The notes under the pieces: model-generated
Database searches by the model: none
What the model was told of the DNA's origin: nothing
What the model saw: only the letters and a program-made list of their open reading frames with translations
NCBI GenBank assembly: GCA_017433825.1
Contig: JAFRGL010000016.1
Location: forward strand, 62,001-126,000
Length of the DNA: 64,000 nt
From: Eubacterium sp.
GTDB lineage: Bacteria > Bacillota > Clostridia > Lachnospirales > Lachnospiraceae
Direction of reading: 5' to 3'
In this document: positions 37,151 to 45,956 of the stretch, piece after piece
Position numbering within the stretch: position 1 is the first letter of the stretch
Layout: every line of letters begins with the position of its first letter
Made by a program: the position numbers and the translations under genes

Positions 37151-38500
37151 TCAGGCCTGGCCTGCCTCCTGCATGTCGCGGAGGAATTTAACCAGCTGTA
37201 CTGCCTCGTTCGGGGCAATGACGATCTTCCAGTCAGGAAGCTTGGCTTCCAGTTCACCCTTAAGGACGGCTACCTTGCCGGGAAGAAGCAGGGTACGGTT
37301 GTTGATCTTGCTTTCAATCTCGTGCTCTTCCACGAACTTCGCGATGGAACCGGCAGAAAGCTTGCCTGCGGCCCATGCAGTCAGTACGGAATAACCGCCT
37401 GCATCGGAGATAAGCAGGTTGACCGGAACTTTGGAACGCTCCATTTCGCCGGAAACCACGAAGTAGGTCAGAGCGAAGTCAACGGTGGTGGCGCAGATGG
37501 AATCAGCGGTGGCGCCGTTTAACGGATAGATGCCGGGCTCAACCTTCATCGGCTTCTGCGGGTCGGTGAAGATGTTCTGGCGCAGGCCGTACAGCGGAAG
37601 GGCTTTGGCATAATCCATCTCGTCCATAATGATAATGGAACCGTAACGGCAGGTAAATACGGAAGCCAGGGCAGCTTCCAGGTACTTGTTGCCCTTGGTC
37701 AGTCTCTGTACATGGACAATGGAGGGATAACCGAAGGTACGGTCATTGTTCTTCAGAGCAGCGCGGCGTACGCGTACGGCCTGTCCGAAGGCTTCCTTGA
37801 TATTCTGGTCATTTACGGAAATGAAAAGGTTCTTGTTGCCCAATCCTTCCAGGGCGGCAATCGTGTCATGCAGCGCATCCAGGTTCGCGGCGGAAACGCC
37901 TAAGGGAACACCGGCGGCAGTGGCAACCTTGCTCATTGCCTCGTAGTTGCTCTCATTGGCGCCGTTTAAGATGGCGGGAATGCCTTTAACAGCTTCCAGG
38001 GCCTTCTCTGCAAGATCGGGATCCGCACAGGCAAGAATCAGGTCGCGGCCGGTGGCCTTTGCCTTCTCTACCAGGGCAAGATACTCGTCAGCACTCTTCT
38101 CTTCGAAATGGTTGACGTTTACGAATTCAACGTACATTCTCTCGCCGATACGCTCATAGTCAACGGCCGGAACCTTGGCCAGCTTCTCTTCCTGTACTTC
38201 CACAGGCATAGCGTCGCAGACATAGGCTGCGTAAACCGGACGGGAAACAAAGGTTTTGTCATGACGGAACATAACAGTCTCGCCGCCGAACTTGTGATCA
38301 CCGACGGTGAGGGTCTTCATGGGCGGTGCAGTTGCCTCGGACAGCTTCGCGATAGCGTCAGCGGACATATGGGGGCACTTCTCAAGGGGAAGGGCGCCCT
38401 GGGCAACCTTCATGCAGAATGCCATACAGGTGGGGCAGCCGCATTCCTTACAGTTGGTCTTGGGTGAAAGTTTAAAAATATCAAGTCCTTTTAATGCCAT
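37151..38500 (-). CDS. acsC: Corrinoid iron-sulfur protein large (gamma) subunit
   Basis: Carries the [4Fe-4S] cluster and binds the corrinoid together with AcsD. The N-terminal cluster motif is seen at about residues 17-43 (TNCKECGCPTCMAFC followed by EKCPH). The central part is a TIM barrel and the C-terminal part is the Rossmann-like corrinoid domain (LLISDAGGYSVLTAWAAGKLS). The 449-residue length matches the family. It follows acsD by 13 bases and is read as one transcript with it. Confidence 0.96.
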   Translation of the reverse strand: MALKGLDIFKLSPKTNCKECGCPTCMAFCMKVAQGALPLEKCPHMSADAIAKLSEATAPPMKTLTVGDHKFGGETVMFRHDKTFVSRPVYAAYVCDAMPVEVQEEKLAKVPAVDYERIGERMYVEFVNVNHFEEKSADEYLALVEKAKATGRDLILACADPDLAEKALEAVKGIPAILNGANESNYEAMSKVATAAGVPLGVSAANLDALHDTIAALEGLGNKNLFISVNDQNIKEAFGQAVRVRRAALKNNDRTFGYPSIVHVQRLTKGNKYLEAALASVFTCRYGSIIIMDEMDYAKALPLYGLRQNIFTDPQKPMKVEPGIYPLNGATADSICATTVDFALTYFVVSGEMERSKVPVNLLISDAGGYSVLTAWAAGKLSAGSIAKFVEEHEIESKINNRTLLLPGKVAVLKGELEAKLPDWKIVIAPNEAVQLVKFLRDMQEAGQA

Positions 38501-38513
38501 TTTTCCGCCCTCC

Positions 38514-39455
38514 TTATACTAATTCGGAGACCATTTCCGCAATGGTCTTCACACTTACGGGATGTCTTAAGAGAACTGCGTCGCTGCCGCTGGCGATACA
38601 GGCTGCCGCGGTAACGATTTCCATCTGGATGCCTCTCTCTTCACGGGAACCCCATTCGGGCATCTCTTCTTCTTCCAGGATAGCTTCCTTAACGCCCCAG
38701 GCATCGTCGCCGATCATGGTTACAACGGGCATCTGCAGCGCAGTATCATTCTGGCCGAGTGCCGCGTTCTTTACACGCTCGATGGTGGAAGCAAGATACT
38801 CAAAGCCGTAGCCTGCAGCCGCGCTGCCGAGGTTCATGACCACGGATGTTCCGGGAACGCCAAGCTGGGTTAAAAGAACGTTCAGCTGCTTTGCAAGGTT
38901 GATATCAACAGCAGACTCGCCGCCTACGATACATCCTGCTGCCAGAACTACGCCGGCACCTACGGTCTTGTAGTTGTCTTCCTTACAGGAAAGAACCATG
39001 ATATTGTTGCCGCGCATGGCATCGGAAACCTTTACGAACAGCTCGGAATCCTTCTCCACGTTTTTGCTGCCGATAACGGCAAGGGGTTTGTCAATCACAT
39101 CGTATACGGCTTTAACGGTTTCCACACAGTCTTCCACAGATTTGTTGTCGCCGTTGGGGTCGGCGGTATCCAGGGAAAGAACGATAAAATCGGCACCTTC
39201 CATGGTGCAGGCGCGTTTCGCGCAGTCAACTGTGTTTTCACAGCCGACATAAAACTCGGCAAGGCCGGGAACAGTGGCGTCAAATCCGCTGTCAGCCACC
39301 ACTACGCCAACCTTGGGCGCATTGGCAACAGGTGCGTCGAAAGAATACAGGGGCAGCGTATTTCCGCCGCCTAATACAACTGATTTCCCTTCCACGCCGA
39401 CGGTAAGAGCATTAATGGATGCTCCGAAAACCTGAGGTTTGTCAGTAAAGGGCAT
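38514..39455 (-). CDS. acsD: Corrinoid iron-sulfur protein small (delta) subunit
   Basis: Partner of AcsC; its TIM barrel caps the corrinoid and docks the methyltransferase. The 313-residue sequence shows the family pattern (VSVKTIAEMV near the end, MNLGSAAAGYGFEYLASTIER in the middle, ALTVGVEGKSVVLGGGNTLP at the start). It is the first gene of the acs operon, with GGAGG upstream, and is divergent from a LysR-type regulator across a 184-bp region containing a nested palindrome. Confidence 0.95.
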   Translation of the reverse strand: MPFTDKPQVFGASINALTVGVEGKSVVLGGGNTLPLYSFDAPVANAPKVGVVVADSGFDATVPGLAEFYVGCENTVDCAKRACTMEGADFIVLSLDTADPNGDNKSVEDCVETVKAVYDVIDKPLAVIGSKNVEKDSELFVKVSDAMRGNNIMVLSCKEDNYKTVGAGVVLAAGCIVGGESAVDINLAKQLNVLLTQLGVPGTSVVMNLGSAAAGYGFEYLASTIERVKNAALGQNDTALQMPVVTMIGDDAWGVKEAILEEEEMPEWGSREERGIQMEIVTAAACIASGSDAVLLRHPVSVKTIAEMVSELV

Positions 39456-39568
39456 TTCCTTTTTCCTCCTTCAAATTATAAAATTTCATGCTTGACATTT
39501 TATTAACAATGTATGCTCATACATAGATTAGTATAAAGTCAAACCGGTAAATAAAAAAGCAAATAAAG

Positions 39569-39597
39569 GGTGCATTGATGCAACTAACAGTTGCACC
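39569..39597. promoter_or_regulatory. Nested palindrome in the acsD-lysR divergent region
   Basis: TGCAAC (39579-39584) and GTTGCA (39590-39595) face each other across 5 bases, inside a wider pair GGTGCA (39569-39574) and TGCACC (39592-39597). The site lies 43 bp before the lysR start. This is the usual position for a LysR-type regulator to control itself and the divergent operon, so it is a candidate operator for acs expression. Confidence 0.5.
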
Positions 39598-39639
39598 AAT
39601 TAAAGATTTGTGTTATCTTTTGCTTGCGAGGTGAACATC

Positions 39640-40527
39640 ATGGAGATTAAACAACTTAGAGCATTTATTGCCGCCGCCAGGTCATCGAGTTTCCTGAAAG
39701 CGGCGGACGAACTGTTCGTCTCCCGGCAGGCTTTAAGCAAAACCATAAGCCAGCTGGAAGCCGAACTGGGGCTGGAACTCTTTTCCCGAACCACGAAGGG
39801 TATCTTTCTTACTTCAGCCGGCGAATTCCTGTATCCCAGGGCCAGGGCCCTGGTCAATGAAATGGACAAGCTGAAGGCGGAAACCATGAACGTGGTCAAT
39901 GCCGCCCTTCCGGTCGTCCGTTTTGTTATGGTACAGGGTGCTTTCGGCATTTTTGCCGACAAGCTGGGTATGTATGCCTACCGCCACCGGGAAGAAATGG
40001 AGCTGAAGATGCGCAGCTGCCTGGATGTGGACTGCGATTCCGTTTTAAGCTCCGGCAAGGCGGACGCACTGATTTCCTTTACGCCCCCCAGCAACAGGAT
40101 AGCGAAGGCGGCTGTGCTCACCGTTTCCCCCTTAGCTTTCCTTATTAATAAGAACAATCCCGCCATCGACCAGGTGCGGGGCAATCCCGAGGCCCTCACC
40201 GCCCTGCCCAAGCTCCTGTATACAGGCGGCAGGGAGAAGTCCTTATGGTGGAAGGAATTTCCCGCAAGGAACGACATGGTCTGCGGGGACCTGGACTATA
40301 CCTTCCAGCTTCTGAACGAGGACAGGGGCATCCTGCCCATCCCGAAGCTTCTGATTCCGAAATACCTGGACTACGCGGAAGCCTACTACCCTTCCGCCAT
40401 GCAGGAATGGATTCCCTTATACTATTCTACGCTGAATGTGGAACATTACAATACGCAGTTATATAATATTATAGAAGAAATCCGCGGGGAGCTTCTGGCT
40501 GCGTCCGCGGAGGAAAGGACAGCATGA
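39640..40527 (+). CDS. LysR-type regulator divergent from the acs operon
   Basis: A 295-residue protein with the N-terminal winged helix (MEIKQLRAFIAAARSSSFLK, SRQALSKTISQLEAEL) and a C-terminal effector-binding domain. GAGGTG at 39628-39633 supports the ATG at 39640 rather than a GTG at 39610. Its stop overlaps the next gene by 4 bases (ATGA), so a Cys-rich small protein is translated with it. By position it probably controls acsD-acsB transcription; the ligand is unknown. Confidence 0.9.
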   Translation: MEIKQLRAFIAAARSSSFLKAADELFVSRQALSKTISQLEAELGLELFSRTTKGIFLTSAGEFLYPRARALVNEMDKLKAETMNVVNAALPVVRFVMVQGAFGIFADKLGMYAYRHREEMELKMRSCLDVDCDSVLSSGKADALISFTPPSNRIAKAAVLTVSPLAFLINKNNPAIDQVRGNPEALTALPKLLYTGGREKSLWWKEFPARNDMVCGDLDYTFQLLNEDRGILPIPKLLIPKYLDYAEAYYPSAMQEWIPLYYSTLNVEHYNTQLYNIIEEIRGELLAASAEERTA

Positions 40528-40865
40528 ACAGCAAGGATACCAAATACTACAGTTTTTTCCAGAATACAAAATGCGAATATTTCCCCTGCCACAAGATTGA
40601 AAACGTGGAGGAATTCAACTGTCTCTTCTGCTACTGCCCCCTGTACGCACTGGGGGAGAAATGCAGGGGCAATTTCACTTATACGGAAAAGGGGATAAAA
40701 AACTGCGTTGCCTGCAACATCCCCCATCGGGCGAAGAATTACGAATACATCCTCTCCCGTTTTCCGGAAATTGCCGAACTGGCAAAAAAGAAGGACGCCC
40801 TTGACGAAAATGATATCGGCAGCAGGTGTATTTACTGTACGCCTAAAAGCGAATTAAAAGATTGA
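40524..40865 (+). CDS. Cysteine-rich small-domain protein, 113 aa
   Basis: It matches the 'cysteine-rich small domain' family (FFQNTKCEYFPCHKIEN, FNCLFCYCPLY, KNCVACNIPHR), with ten or so cysteines likely to bind metal or an Fe-S cluster. The family tends to occur beside cobalamin and anaerobic corrinoid genes, and here it sits directly before the B12 riboswitch. Its start overlaps the lysR stop by 4 bases. It could be a redox- or metal-sensing partner of that regulator; no function is established. Confidence 0.75.
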   Translation: MNSKDTKYYSFFQNTKCEYFPCHKIENVEEFNCLFCYCPLYALGEKCRGNFTYTEKGIKNCVACNIPHRAKNYEYILSRFPEIAELAKKKDALDENDIGSRCIYCTPKSELKD

Positions 40866-40897
40866 TTTTCAGCATATTACATACTATAATTAGTTGA

Positions 40898-40993
40898 TCG
40901 AGGCTGTCTTCTCCGTTTTACGGAAGGCGGAAAGGGGTAAGAACCCGCGGGAAGGCCACTGTGCGGCAATATGCCAAGCCAGATACGTCTTTA
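40898..40993 (+). ncRNA. Cobalamin riboswitch
   Basis: The leader shows the landmarks of a B12 riboswitch in order: GGCGGAAAGGGGTAAGAACC, the core CGGGAAGGCCACTGTG and the B12 box region GCCAGATACGTC (about 40978-40989). The conserved GCCACTG and GCCAG-ATAC elements have their expected spacing. An intrinsic terminator follows about 60 bases on, ahead of the ribosome site of a DUF4430-like lipoprotein. Bound cobalamin is therefore expected to turn the downstream uptake operon off. The exact 5' boundary is uncertain. Confidence 0.85.
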
Positions 40994-41051
40994 GACAGTC
41001 TGATGTTTTCTGCCGGAACCGGAAAGCATCTTCTTAAACGGAAGAAAATGT

Positions 41052-41077
41052 CCCGGCTGAAGGCCGGGCTTTTTTTG
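41052..41077 (+). terminator. Terminator forming the riboswitch expression platform
   Basis: CCCGGC (41052-41057) pairs with GCCGGG (41063-41068), followed by CTTTTTTT. It lies between the riboswitch core and the first gene. Confidence 0.85.
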
Positions 41078-41121
41078 CACCATCCCGTAAGGGAAAACAT
41101 CCTAAAGGAGGATAATGAAAA

Positions 41122-41835
41122 ATGAAAAAATTATTTGCGATTGCAGCTGCAGCCGTACTGGCTTTCAGCCTTGCAGCCTGCTCCGGCGGCGGCGCGGATT
41201 CCGCAGGGGAATCTTCTGCAGCCAAGGAAGAAGGCACCAACGTCTATGTAACGATTGCCTGCGCGGGCGGACTGGTCGTCACCAGTGAACCTGTAGGCGT
41301 CATTGATACAGACGAAGACGGCGCCATTACCGTTCACGACGTTCTGGTCTGCGCCCATGAGAAGTTCTTCGAAGGCGGTGCAGCTGCCGGCTACGCAGAG
41401 GCGGAAACCGACTGGGGCACCTCCATCACCAAGCTCTGGGGCGATGAAAACGGCGGTTCCTATATGTACTACGTCAACAATTCCGGCGCCATGAGCCTTG
41501 CCGACCCGGTTGCTGCTGATGACTATGTTGCCGCTTTCAGTTTCGCCGACCTGGAAAGCTGGTCTGATGTTTACACCTATTTTGATTCCTTCCGCGCAAA
41601 GAACTCCGGAAGCATTGACCTTGTGATGAGCCAGGCCTCCTTTGATGAAGACTGGAACCCGGTTGAACTTCCCGTTGAAGGCGCCACCATCACCATTGAC
41701 GGTGCTCCCACCGAATTCGTAACAGACGCAAACGGTGCCGTAACCGTTACCCTTGAAGCGGGCAGCCACGTTATCAGCGCCACCGCACCGGACGGCATGA
41801 CCATCTGCCCGCCCTCCTGCGTAGTTACTGATTGA
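41122..41835 (+). CDS. DUF4430-like (transcobalamin beta-domain-like) lipoprotein
   Basis: First gene under the B12 riboswitch. It has a lipoprotein signal (AVLAFSLAACSGGG) and then a domain of about 120 residues with the DUF4430 pattern: an opening strand VYVTIACAGG, a middle ITVHDVLVCAHEKFF and a late MYYVNNSGA. DUF4430 is related to the C-terminal domain of animal transcobalamin. A C-terminal Ig-like domain (ATITIDGAPTEFVTDANGAV) follows. AAAGGAGG lies 10 bases before the ATG. Probably an outside B12-binding or docking protein for the ECF transporter downstream; cobamide binding is inferred from family and context. Confidence 0.7.
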   Translation: MKKLFAIAAAAVLAFSLAACSGGGADSAGESSAAKEEGTNVYVTIACAGGLVVTSEPVGVIDTDEDGAITVHDVLVCAHEKFFEGGAAAGYAEAETDWGTSITKLWGDENGGSYMYYVNNSGAMSLADPVAADDYVAAFSFADLESWSDVYTYFDSFRAKNSGSIDLVMSQASFDEDWNPVELPVEGATITIDGAPTEFVTDANGAVTVTLEAGSHVISATAPDGMTICPPSCVVTD

Positions 41836-41868
41836 TACATATCCGGCAGAATACAGAATTGATAATCC

Positions 41869-41903
41869 GCAGTCCATTGCCTGTTTTAAAGGCAATGGAC
41901 TGC
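41869..41903 (+). terminator. Perfect hairpin between the lipoprotein and the transcobalamin-like gene
   Basis: A 13-bp perfect stem, GCAGTCCATTGCC (41869-41881) with GGCAATGGACTGC (41891-41903). Only a short CTTTTAT follows a few bases on, so it may act as a partial terminator or mRNA stabiliser, letting the lipoprotein be made in excess of the membrane genes. Confidence 0.55.
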
Positions 41904-41927
41904 CATGTGCTTTTATAAAGGAATTAA

Positions 41928-43490
41928 ATGTCAATGAAAAAACTTCTCCGCATCCTGGCCGCAGCGCTTGTCTGTACGCTTCTTGGAACCTCCGCTGCAG
42001 CCTCAAGTGCCGATTATTCTGATAATTTACAGGAAGTCAAGGATACTATCCTGCAGAAAGTGACGGAAAGTTCCGGCACATCTTCCGTGCAGGACTGGCT
42101 TGACAATATTCTGGCCGCGAACCCGGGAACCGGAGAAGAATGGTATATTATCGCCATGCGCCAGTCTGACATGGAGCTGGATTATTCCGTATACCGCACT
42201 GCACTGGAGAAAAAGGTTTCGGAAGACCGTATCGTAAGCGCCACCTCCAGGCAGAGGATTGCCCTCTGCTTCCAGGCAATCGGCGGCGGTGAGGATTTTG
42301 TCGCTTCCACACTGAATGATTCCATCGGCAAACAAGGGCTGATGAGCTGGATTTACGGCCTTCACTTGCTGAAAAACGGCGGAAAAAGCGATGCAGTGAC
42401 CGAACAGGAAGTGCTGGACCGGCTCCTTTCCGAGCAGAAGGAAGACGGCGGCTGGTCAATCTTAGGCGACTACAGCGACGTGGACGTAACCGCTATGACC
42501 ATTTCCGCCCTGGCGGGATACCGGGATGACCCGGCCGTACAGGAAGCCATTGACAAAGGCCTTGCCCTCCTTTCCGAAAAACAGCTTGATGATGCCGGCT
42601 ATGCATCCATGGGCATCGTAAATCCCGAAAGCGCACTTCAGGTTTTATGTGCCTGTTCAAATAACGGCATTGACGCGCTTTCTGATTCCCGTTTTGTCAA
42701 AAACGGGCGTACTATTGTTGATTTTGTAAATGATTTCCGTACTTCAGAAGGCCTGTATTCCCACGACAAGGACGGCGAATACAATGCCGTTGCCACCGTC
42801 CAGGTCTTCTACTGCTTCACTGCATACCAGAGGATGCAGGCGGGCAGAAGCTCATTTTATGTTTTTGACGGCCCGCTTACCGAGGTTATGCGGAAGGCTT
42901 CACCCCGTATAAATGTGAAAGCCGTCCTGATGATTGTCATCATCGCCGCCCTGGCAGCCGCTATCATCTTGAATCTTAAAAAGGGACGGAAAAACTACAA
43001 GAATTATCTCTTCCCGGTCATTGTGGCTGTCATTGCCCTTCTGGCCGTCAATTTCATTAAAATCGAAAAGACTTCGGATTATTACGGCAGTAAAACCACT
43101 GCCGGTGATCATCCGGTTACCACATACATCACCATCCGCTGCGATACCATCAAGGATGAGGACAAGGATTATATTCCCAAGGACGGTATTATTCTGGACC
43201 GTACCCCTGTCGTCATCAACGACGGCAGCACCGCCTATGAGCAGCTGGTCTCTGCGGTGAAGGAATACAGCATCCAGATGGAAAACGAAGGCAGCAGCCG
43301 GCAGGCCTACATCTCCGGCATCAACTATATCTATGAATTCGATTTCGGGGATCTGTCCGGCTGGATGTTCTCCGTAAACGGTGAATTCGCCAACGTGGGC
43401 TGCGGCGAATTCAAGCTGCACGAAGGAGACGAGGTGCAGTGGCTTTACACCACCAATCTGGGAAAGGATCTGGGCATTGAGGAGTTTTAA
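41928..43490 (+). CDS. Membrane-anchored transcobalamin/intrinsic-factor-like protein
   Basis: A 520-residue protein in four parts. Residues 1-26 are a signal peptide. Residues about 35-305 form an alpha-alpha toroid of the prenyltransferase/terpene-cyclase and intrinsic-factor type, with the QKEDGGWS motif near 170. Two membrane helices follow at about 330-350 and 361-377, joined by a short basic loop KKGRKNYKN. Residues about 397-509 are a DUF4430 domain (VTTYITIRCD, GWMFSVNGEFANVGC). Animal B12 carriers join the same two domain types, alpha barrel and beta domain. Here a membrane hairpin separates them, putting both outside. The riboswitch upstream and ECF genes downstream support cobamide capture. 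Confidence 0.75.
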   Translation: MSMKKLLRILAAALVCTLLGTSAAASSADYSDNLQEVKDTILQKVTESSGTSSVQDWLDNILAANPGTGEEWYIIAMRQSDMELDYSVYRTALEKKVSEDRIVSATSRQRIALCFQAIGGGEDFVASTLNDSIGKQGLMSWIYGLHLLKNGGKSDAVTEQEVLDRLLSEQKEDGGWSILGDYSDVDVTAMTISALAGYRDDPAVQEAIDKGLALLSEKQLDDAGYASMGIVNPESALQVLCACSNNGIDALSDSRFVKNGRTIVDFVNDFRTSEGLYSHDKDGEYNAVATVQVFYCFTAYQRMQAGRSSFYVFDGPLTEVMRKASPRINVKAVLMIVIIAALAAAIILNLKKGRKNYKNYLFPVIVAVIALLAVNFIKIEKTSDYYGSKTTAGDHPVTTYITIRCDTIKDEDKDYIPKDGIILDRTPVVINDGSTAYEQLVSAVKEYSIQMENEGSSRQAYISGINYIYEFDFGDLSGWMFSVNGEFANVGCGEFKLHEGDEVQWLYTTNLGKDLGIEEF

Positions 43491-44355
43491 GGATTACAAT
43501 CCCATAGCGGTTTTCCTGTTTTTCCTGGGAGTCATCGTACCGTCCATGTTTATCATGGATCCGGTACTTCTTTGCATCTCCTTAGGCGGAGCCTGCGCCC
43601 TTCATTTCACCTTAAACGGCCGTTCCGGCTTCAAGGGCTTCTGGCTTTTCCCTGTGGTTGTGCTTGCAGGCCTTATCCTGAACCCCTTGTTCAACCACAA
43701 CGGCGCAACCGTCCTCTTCGTTCTGAACAACAATCCGGTAACCGCGGAAGCCGCCATGTACGGCCTGACCATGGGCATCATGATTTCCGGCGTCCTTCTG
43801 TGGTTCCGCTCTTTTACGCAGATAATGACCAGCGACAAGCTGCTGTATATTTTCGGTGCGGTATCCCCGAAGCTGGCCCTGATACTGTCCATGGTGCTCC
43901 GCTACATTCCCCTCTTCCGCCGGCAGATAACCAAAACGAATCAGGCACAGAAGGCCATGGGCCTTTACAAAGAGGAAAACACCATAGACAAGCTGAAAGG
44001 CGGCATGCGGATTTTCTCCGTCATGGTAACCTGGGCTTTGGAAAATGGCGTCATAACCGCCGACAGCATGACCGCCCGGGGTTATGGCGTAGGCAGGAGA
44101 AGCCAGTTTGCGCTTTTCAAATGGCGCAAAAGCGATAAAATCTTTCTGCTCGTCACGCTGGCCTGCGTGGGTGTAGTCATCTGGGCGATTTCCGCGAAAG
44201 CGGTCGGATACACCTTCTATCCGAAGCTCATTCCCACAAAAGCATCCGTCCCGGGCTTCTGCGGCTATATCGTCTACGCGGTACTGGCCGTCATCCCGGT
44301 ATTCATCACCGTCAAAGAGGTAAAGCAATGGCAATCCTTACAGTCAAAGATTTAA
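43477..44355 (+). CDS. ECF transporter T component (cobamide uptake)
   Basis: A polytopic membrane protein of about 292 residues, the energy-coupling scaffold between the two ATPase halves and the S component. It has hydrophobic helices and the coupling-helix region RYIPLFRRQITKTNQAQKAMG. The likely start is the TTG at 43477, with AAAGG upstream, inside the end of the previous gene, so the two overlap by 14 bases. It in turn overlaps the ATPase gene by 28 bases. It is distinct from the general EcfT encoded at 61.8 kb, so this is a dedicated transporter. Confidence 0.85.
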   Translation: MRSFKDYNPIAVFLFFLGVIVPSMFIMDPVLLCISLGGACALHFTLNGRSGFKGFWLFPVVVLAGLILNPLFNHNGATVLFVLNNNPVTAEAAMYGLTMGIMISGVLLWFRSFTQIMTSDKLLYIFGAVSPKLALILSMVLRYIPLFRRQITKTNQAQKAMGLYKEENTIDKLKGGMRIFSVMVTWALENGVITADSMTARGYGVGRRSQFALFKWRKSDKIFLLVTLACVGVVIWAISAKAVGYTFYPKLIPTKASVPGFCGYIVYAVLAVIPVFITVKEVKQWQSLQSKI

Positions 44356-45956
44356 ATTTCACATACGCGCTGGGGACAGGCCCTTCCCTCTCTGACATTT
44401 CCTTTTCACTGGATGAGGGGGATTTCTGCGTCATCTGCGGCGCTACGGGCAGCGGCAAATCCACGCTTTTAAAGATGCTCAAAAGGGAGCTTACCCCCAT
44501 GGGGGATCTCACCGGTGAGATCTGCATCGACGGTACGCCGGTTCAGGAGCTGGACGACCGCACCGCCGCTTCTTCCGTAGGCTTTGTCATGCAGCGGCCC
44601 GAACAGCAGCTGGTGACCGACAAGGTCTGGCATGAGCTGGCCTTCGGTCTGGAAAACCTGGGGGTTCCCACCAGCGTCATTCACCGCCGTGTGGCGGAAA
44701 TGGCCAGTTACTTCGGCATCGAGGACTGGTTTGAGAAACCGGTGGACGACCTTTCCGGCGGCCAGAAGCAGCTTTTGAACCTGGCCTCCATCATGGTCAT
44801 GCAGCCGAGAATCCTGATTCTGGACGAACCCACCAGCCAGCTGGATCCGGTGGCCGCCTCCGATTTCATCGCCACTGTCGGCCGTCTGAACCGGGAAATG
44901 GGCCTTACCGTGCTCATCGTGGAACACCGTCTGGAGGAGGCCATTCCCATCGCCAACCGTATGATGGCCATCGAAAAAGGCCGCATCATCAGCTTTGACA
45001 ACCCGCGGAAGGTCTGCGATACCTTAAGCACAAAGCCTGACCTTCTTCTGGCCATGCCCGCCGCGGTAAGGATCTACAATTCCTTCAACACCGGCGACGA
45101 CTGCCCCTTAACCGTGCAGGAGGGTTCCCGCTGGATCAGGAAACACTTTAAAAACGACATCAAAGCCCTCCCGGAAGAGCCTTATACCCACAGCGATGTG
45201 CCTGCCCTGGAGTTTGACGATGTATGGTTCCGCTACGGCAGGAATACGCCGGACATCCTGAAAGGCACCACGCTTACGGTTTACGAACATGAAATTTTCT
45301 GCATCCTGGGCGGCAACGGCAGCGGCAAAACCACAGCCGTATCCAATGCGGCCGCTTTGCTGAAGCCTTACAGCGGAAAGATCCGGGTGTTCGGCAAAGA
45401 GCTGAAGGACTACAAAGGCCAGGAGCTTTATAAGAACTGCCTGACGCTTCTGCCCCAGGACGTGCAGACCGTCTTCCTGCGCAACACTGTAAAGGAAGAA
45501 CTGGAGGACGCGAAAGCTTCCGCAGACATGCTGCCCTACGACCTGACGCCTCTTCTGGACCATCACCCCTATGACCTTTCCGGAGGCGAACAGCAGCTGC
45601 TTGCCCTGGCCAAAGCCCTGGCATCCCGGCCGAAGCTTCTGCTTCTGGACGAACCCACCAAGGGCCTGGATTCCTATGCCAGGAACGGTATCGTCAGCAT
45701 TTTAAAGAATCTCAGGGATGAAGGCATGACGCTGGTCATTGTCACCCACGACGTGGAATTTGCGTCGCTTATCGCCGACCGCTGCGCCATGTTCTTCCGC
45801 GGGGAAATCACCTCCCTGGATACGCCGCACACCTTCTTTGCGGAAAATAACTTCTATACCACCGCCGTTAACCGCATGACCCGGGGCTTTTACGAGAAAT
45901 GCATCACCGTACACGATGCCGTCGCCCTGGCCCGCATGCAGGAAGGAGGCGCCTGA
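44328..45956 (+). CDS. Fused double ATPase of the cobamide ECF transporter
   Basis: Two ABC ATPase domains in one 542-residue chain. Domain one has GATGSGKST, LSGGQKQLLN and ILILDEPTSQLD. Domain two (from about residue 290) has GGNGSGKTT, LSGGEQQLLA and LLLLDEPTKGLD. Both have intact Walker A, signature and Walker B elements. This replaces the separate EcfA1 and EcfA2 of the housekeeping system at the right end of the window. It overlaps the T gene upstream and shares one base with the S-component gene (TGATG). Confidence 0.92.
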   Translation: MAILTVKDLNFTYALGTGPSLSDISFSLDEGDFCVICGATGSGKSTLLKMLKRELTPMGDLTGEICIDGTPVQELDDRTAASSVGFVMQRPEQQLVTDKVWHELAFGLENLGVPTSVIHRRVAEMASYFGIEDWFEKPVDDLSGGQKQLLNLASIMVMQPRILILDEPTSQLDPVAASDFIATVGRLNREMGLTVLIVEHRLEEAIPIANRMMAIEKGRIISFDNPRKVCDTLSTKPDLLLAMPAAVRIYNSFNTGDDCPLTVQEGSRWIRKHFKNDIKALPEEPYTHSDVPALEFDDVWFRYGRNTPDILKGTTLTVYEHEIFCILGGNGSGKTTAVSNAAALLKPYSGKIRVFGKELKDYKGQELYKNCLTLLPQDVQTVFLRNTVKEELEDAKASADMLPYDLTPLLDHHPYDLSGGEQQLLALAKALASRPKLLLLDEPTKGLDSYARNGIVSILKNLRDEGMTLVIVTHDVEFASLIADRCAMFFRGEITSLDTPHTFFAENNFYTTAVNRMTRGFYEKCITVHDAVALARMQEGGA

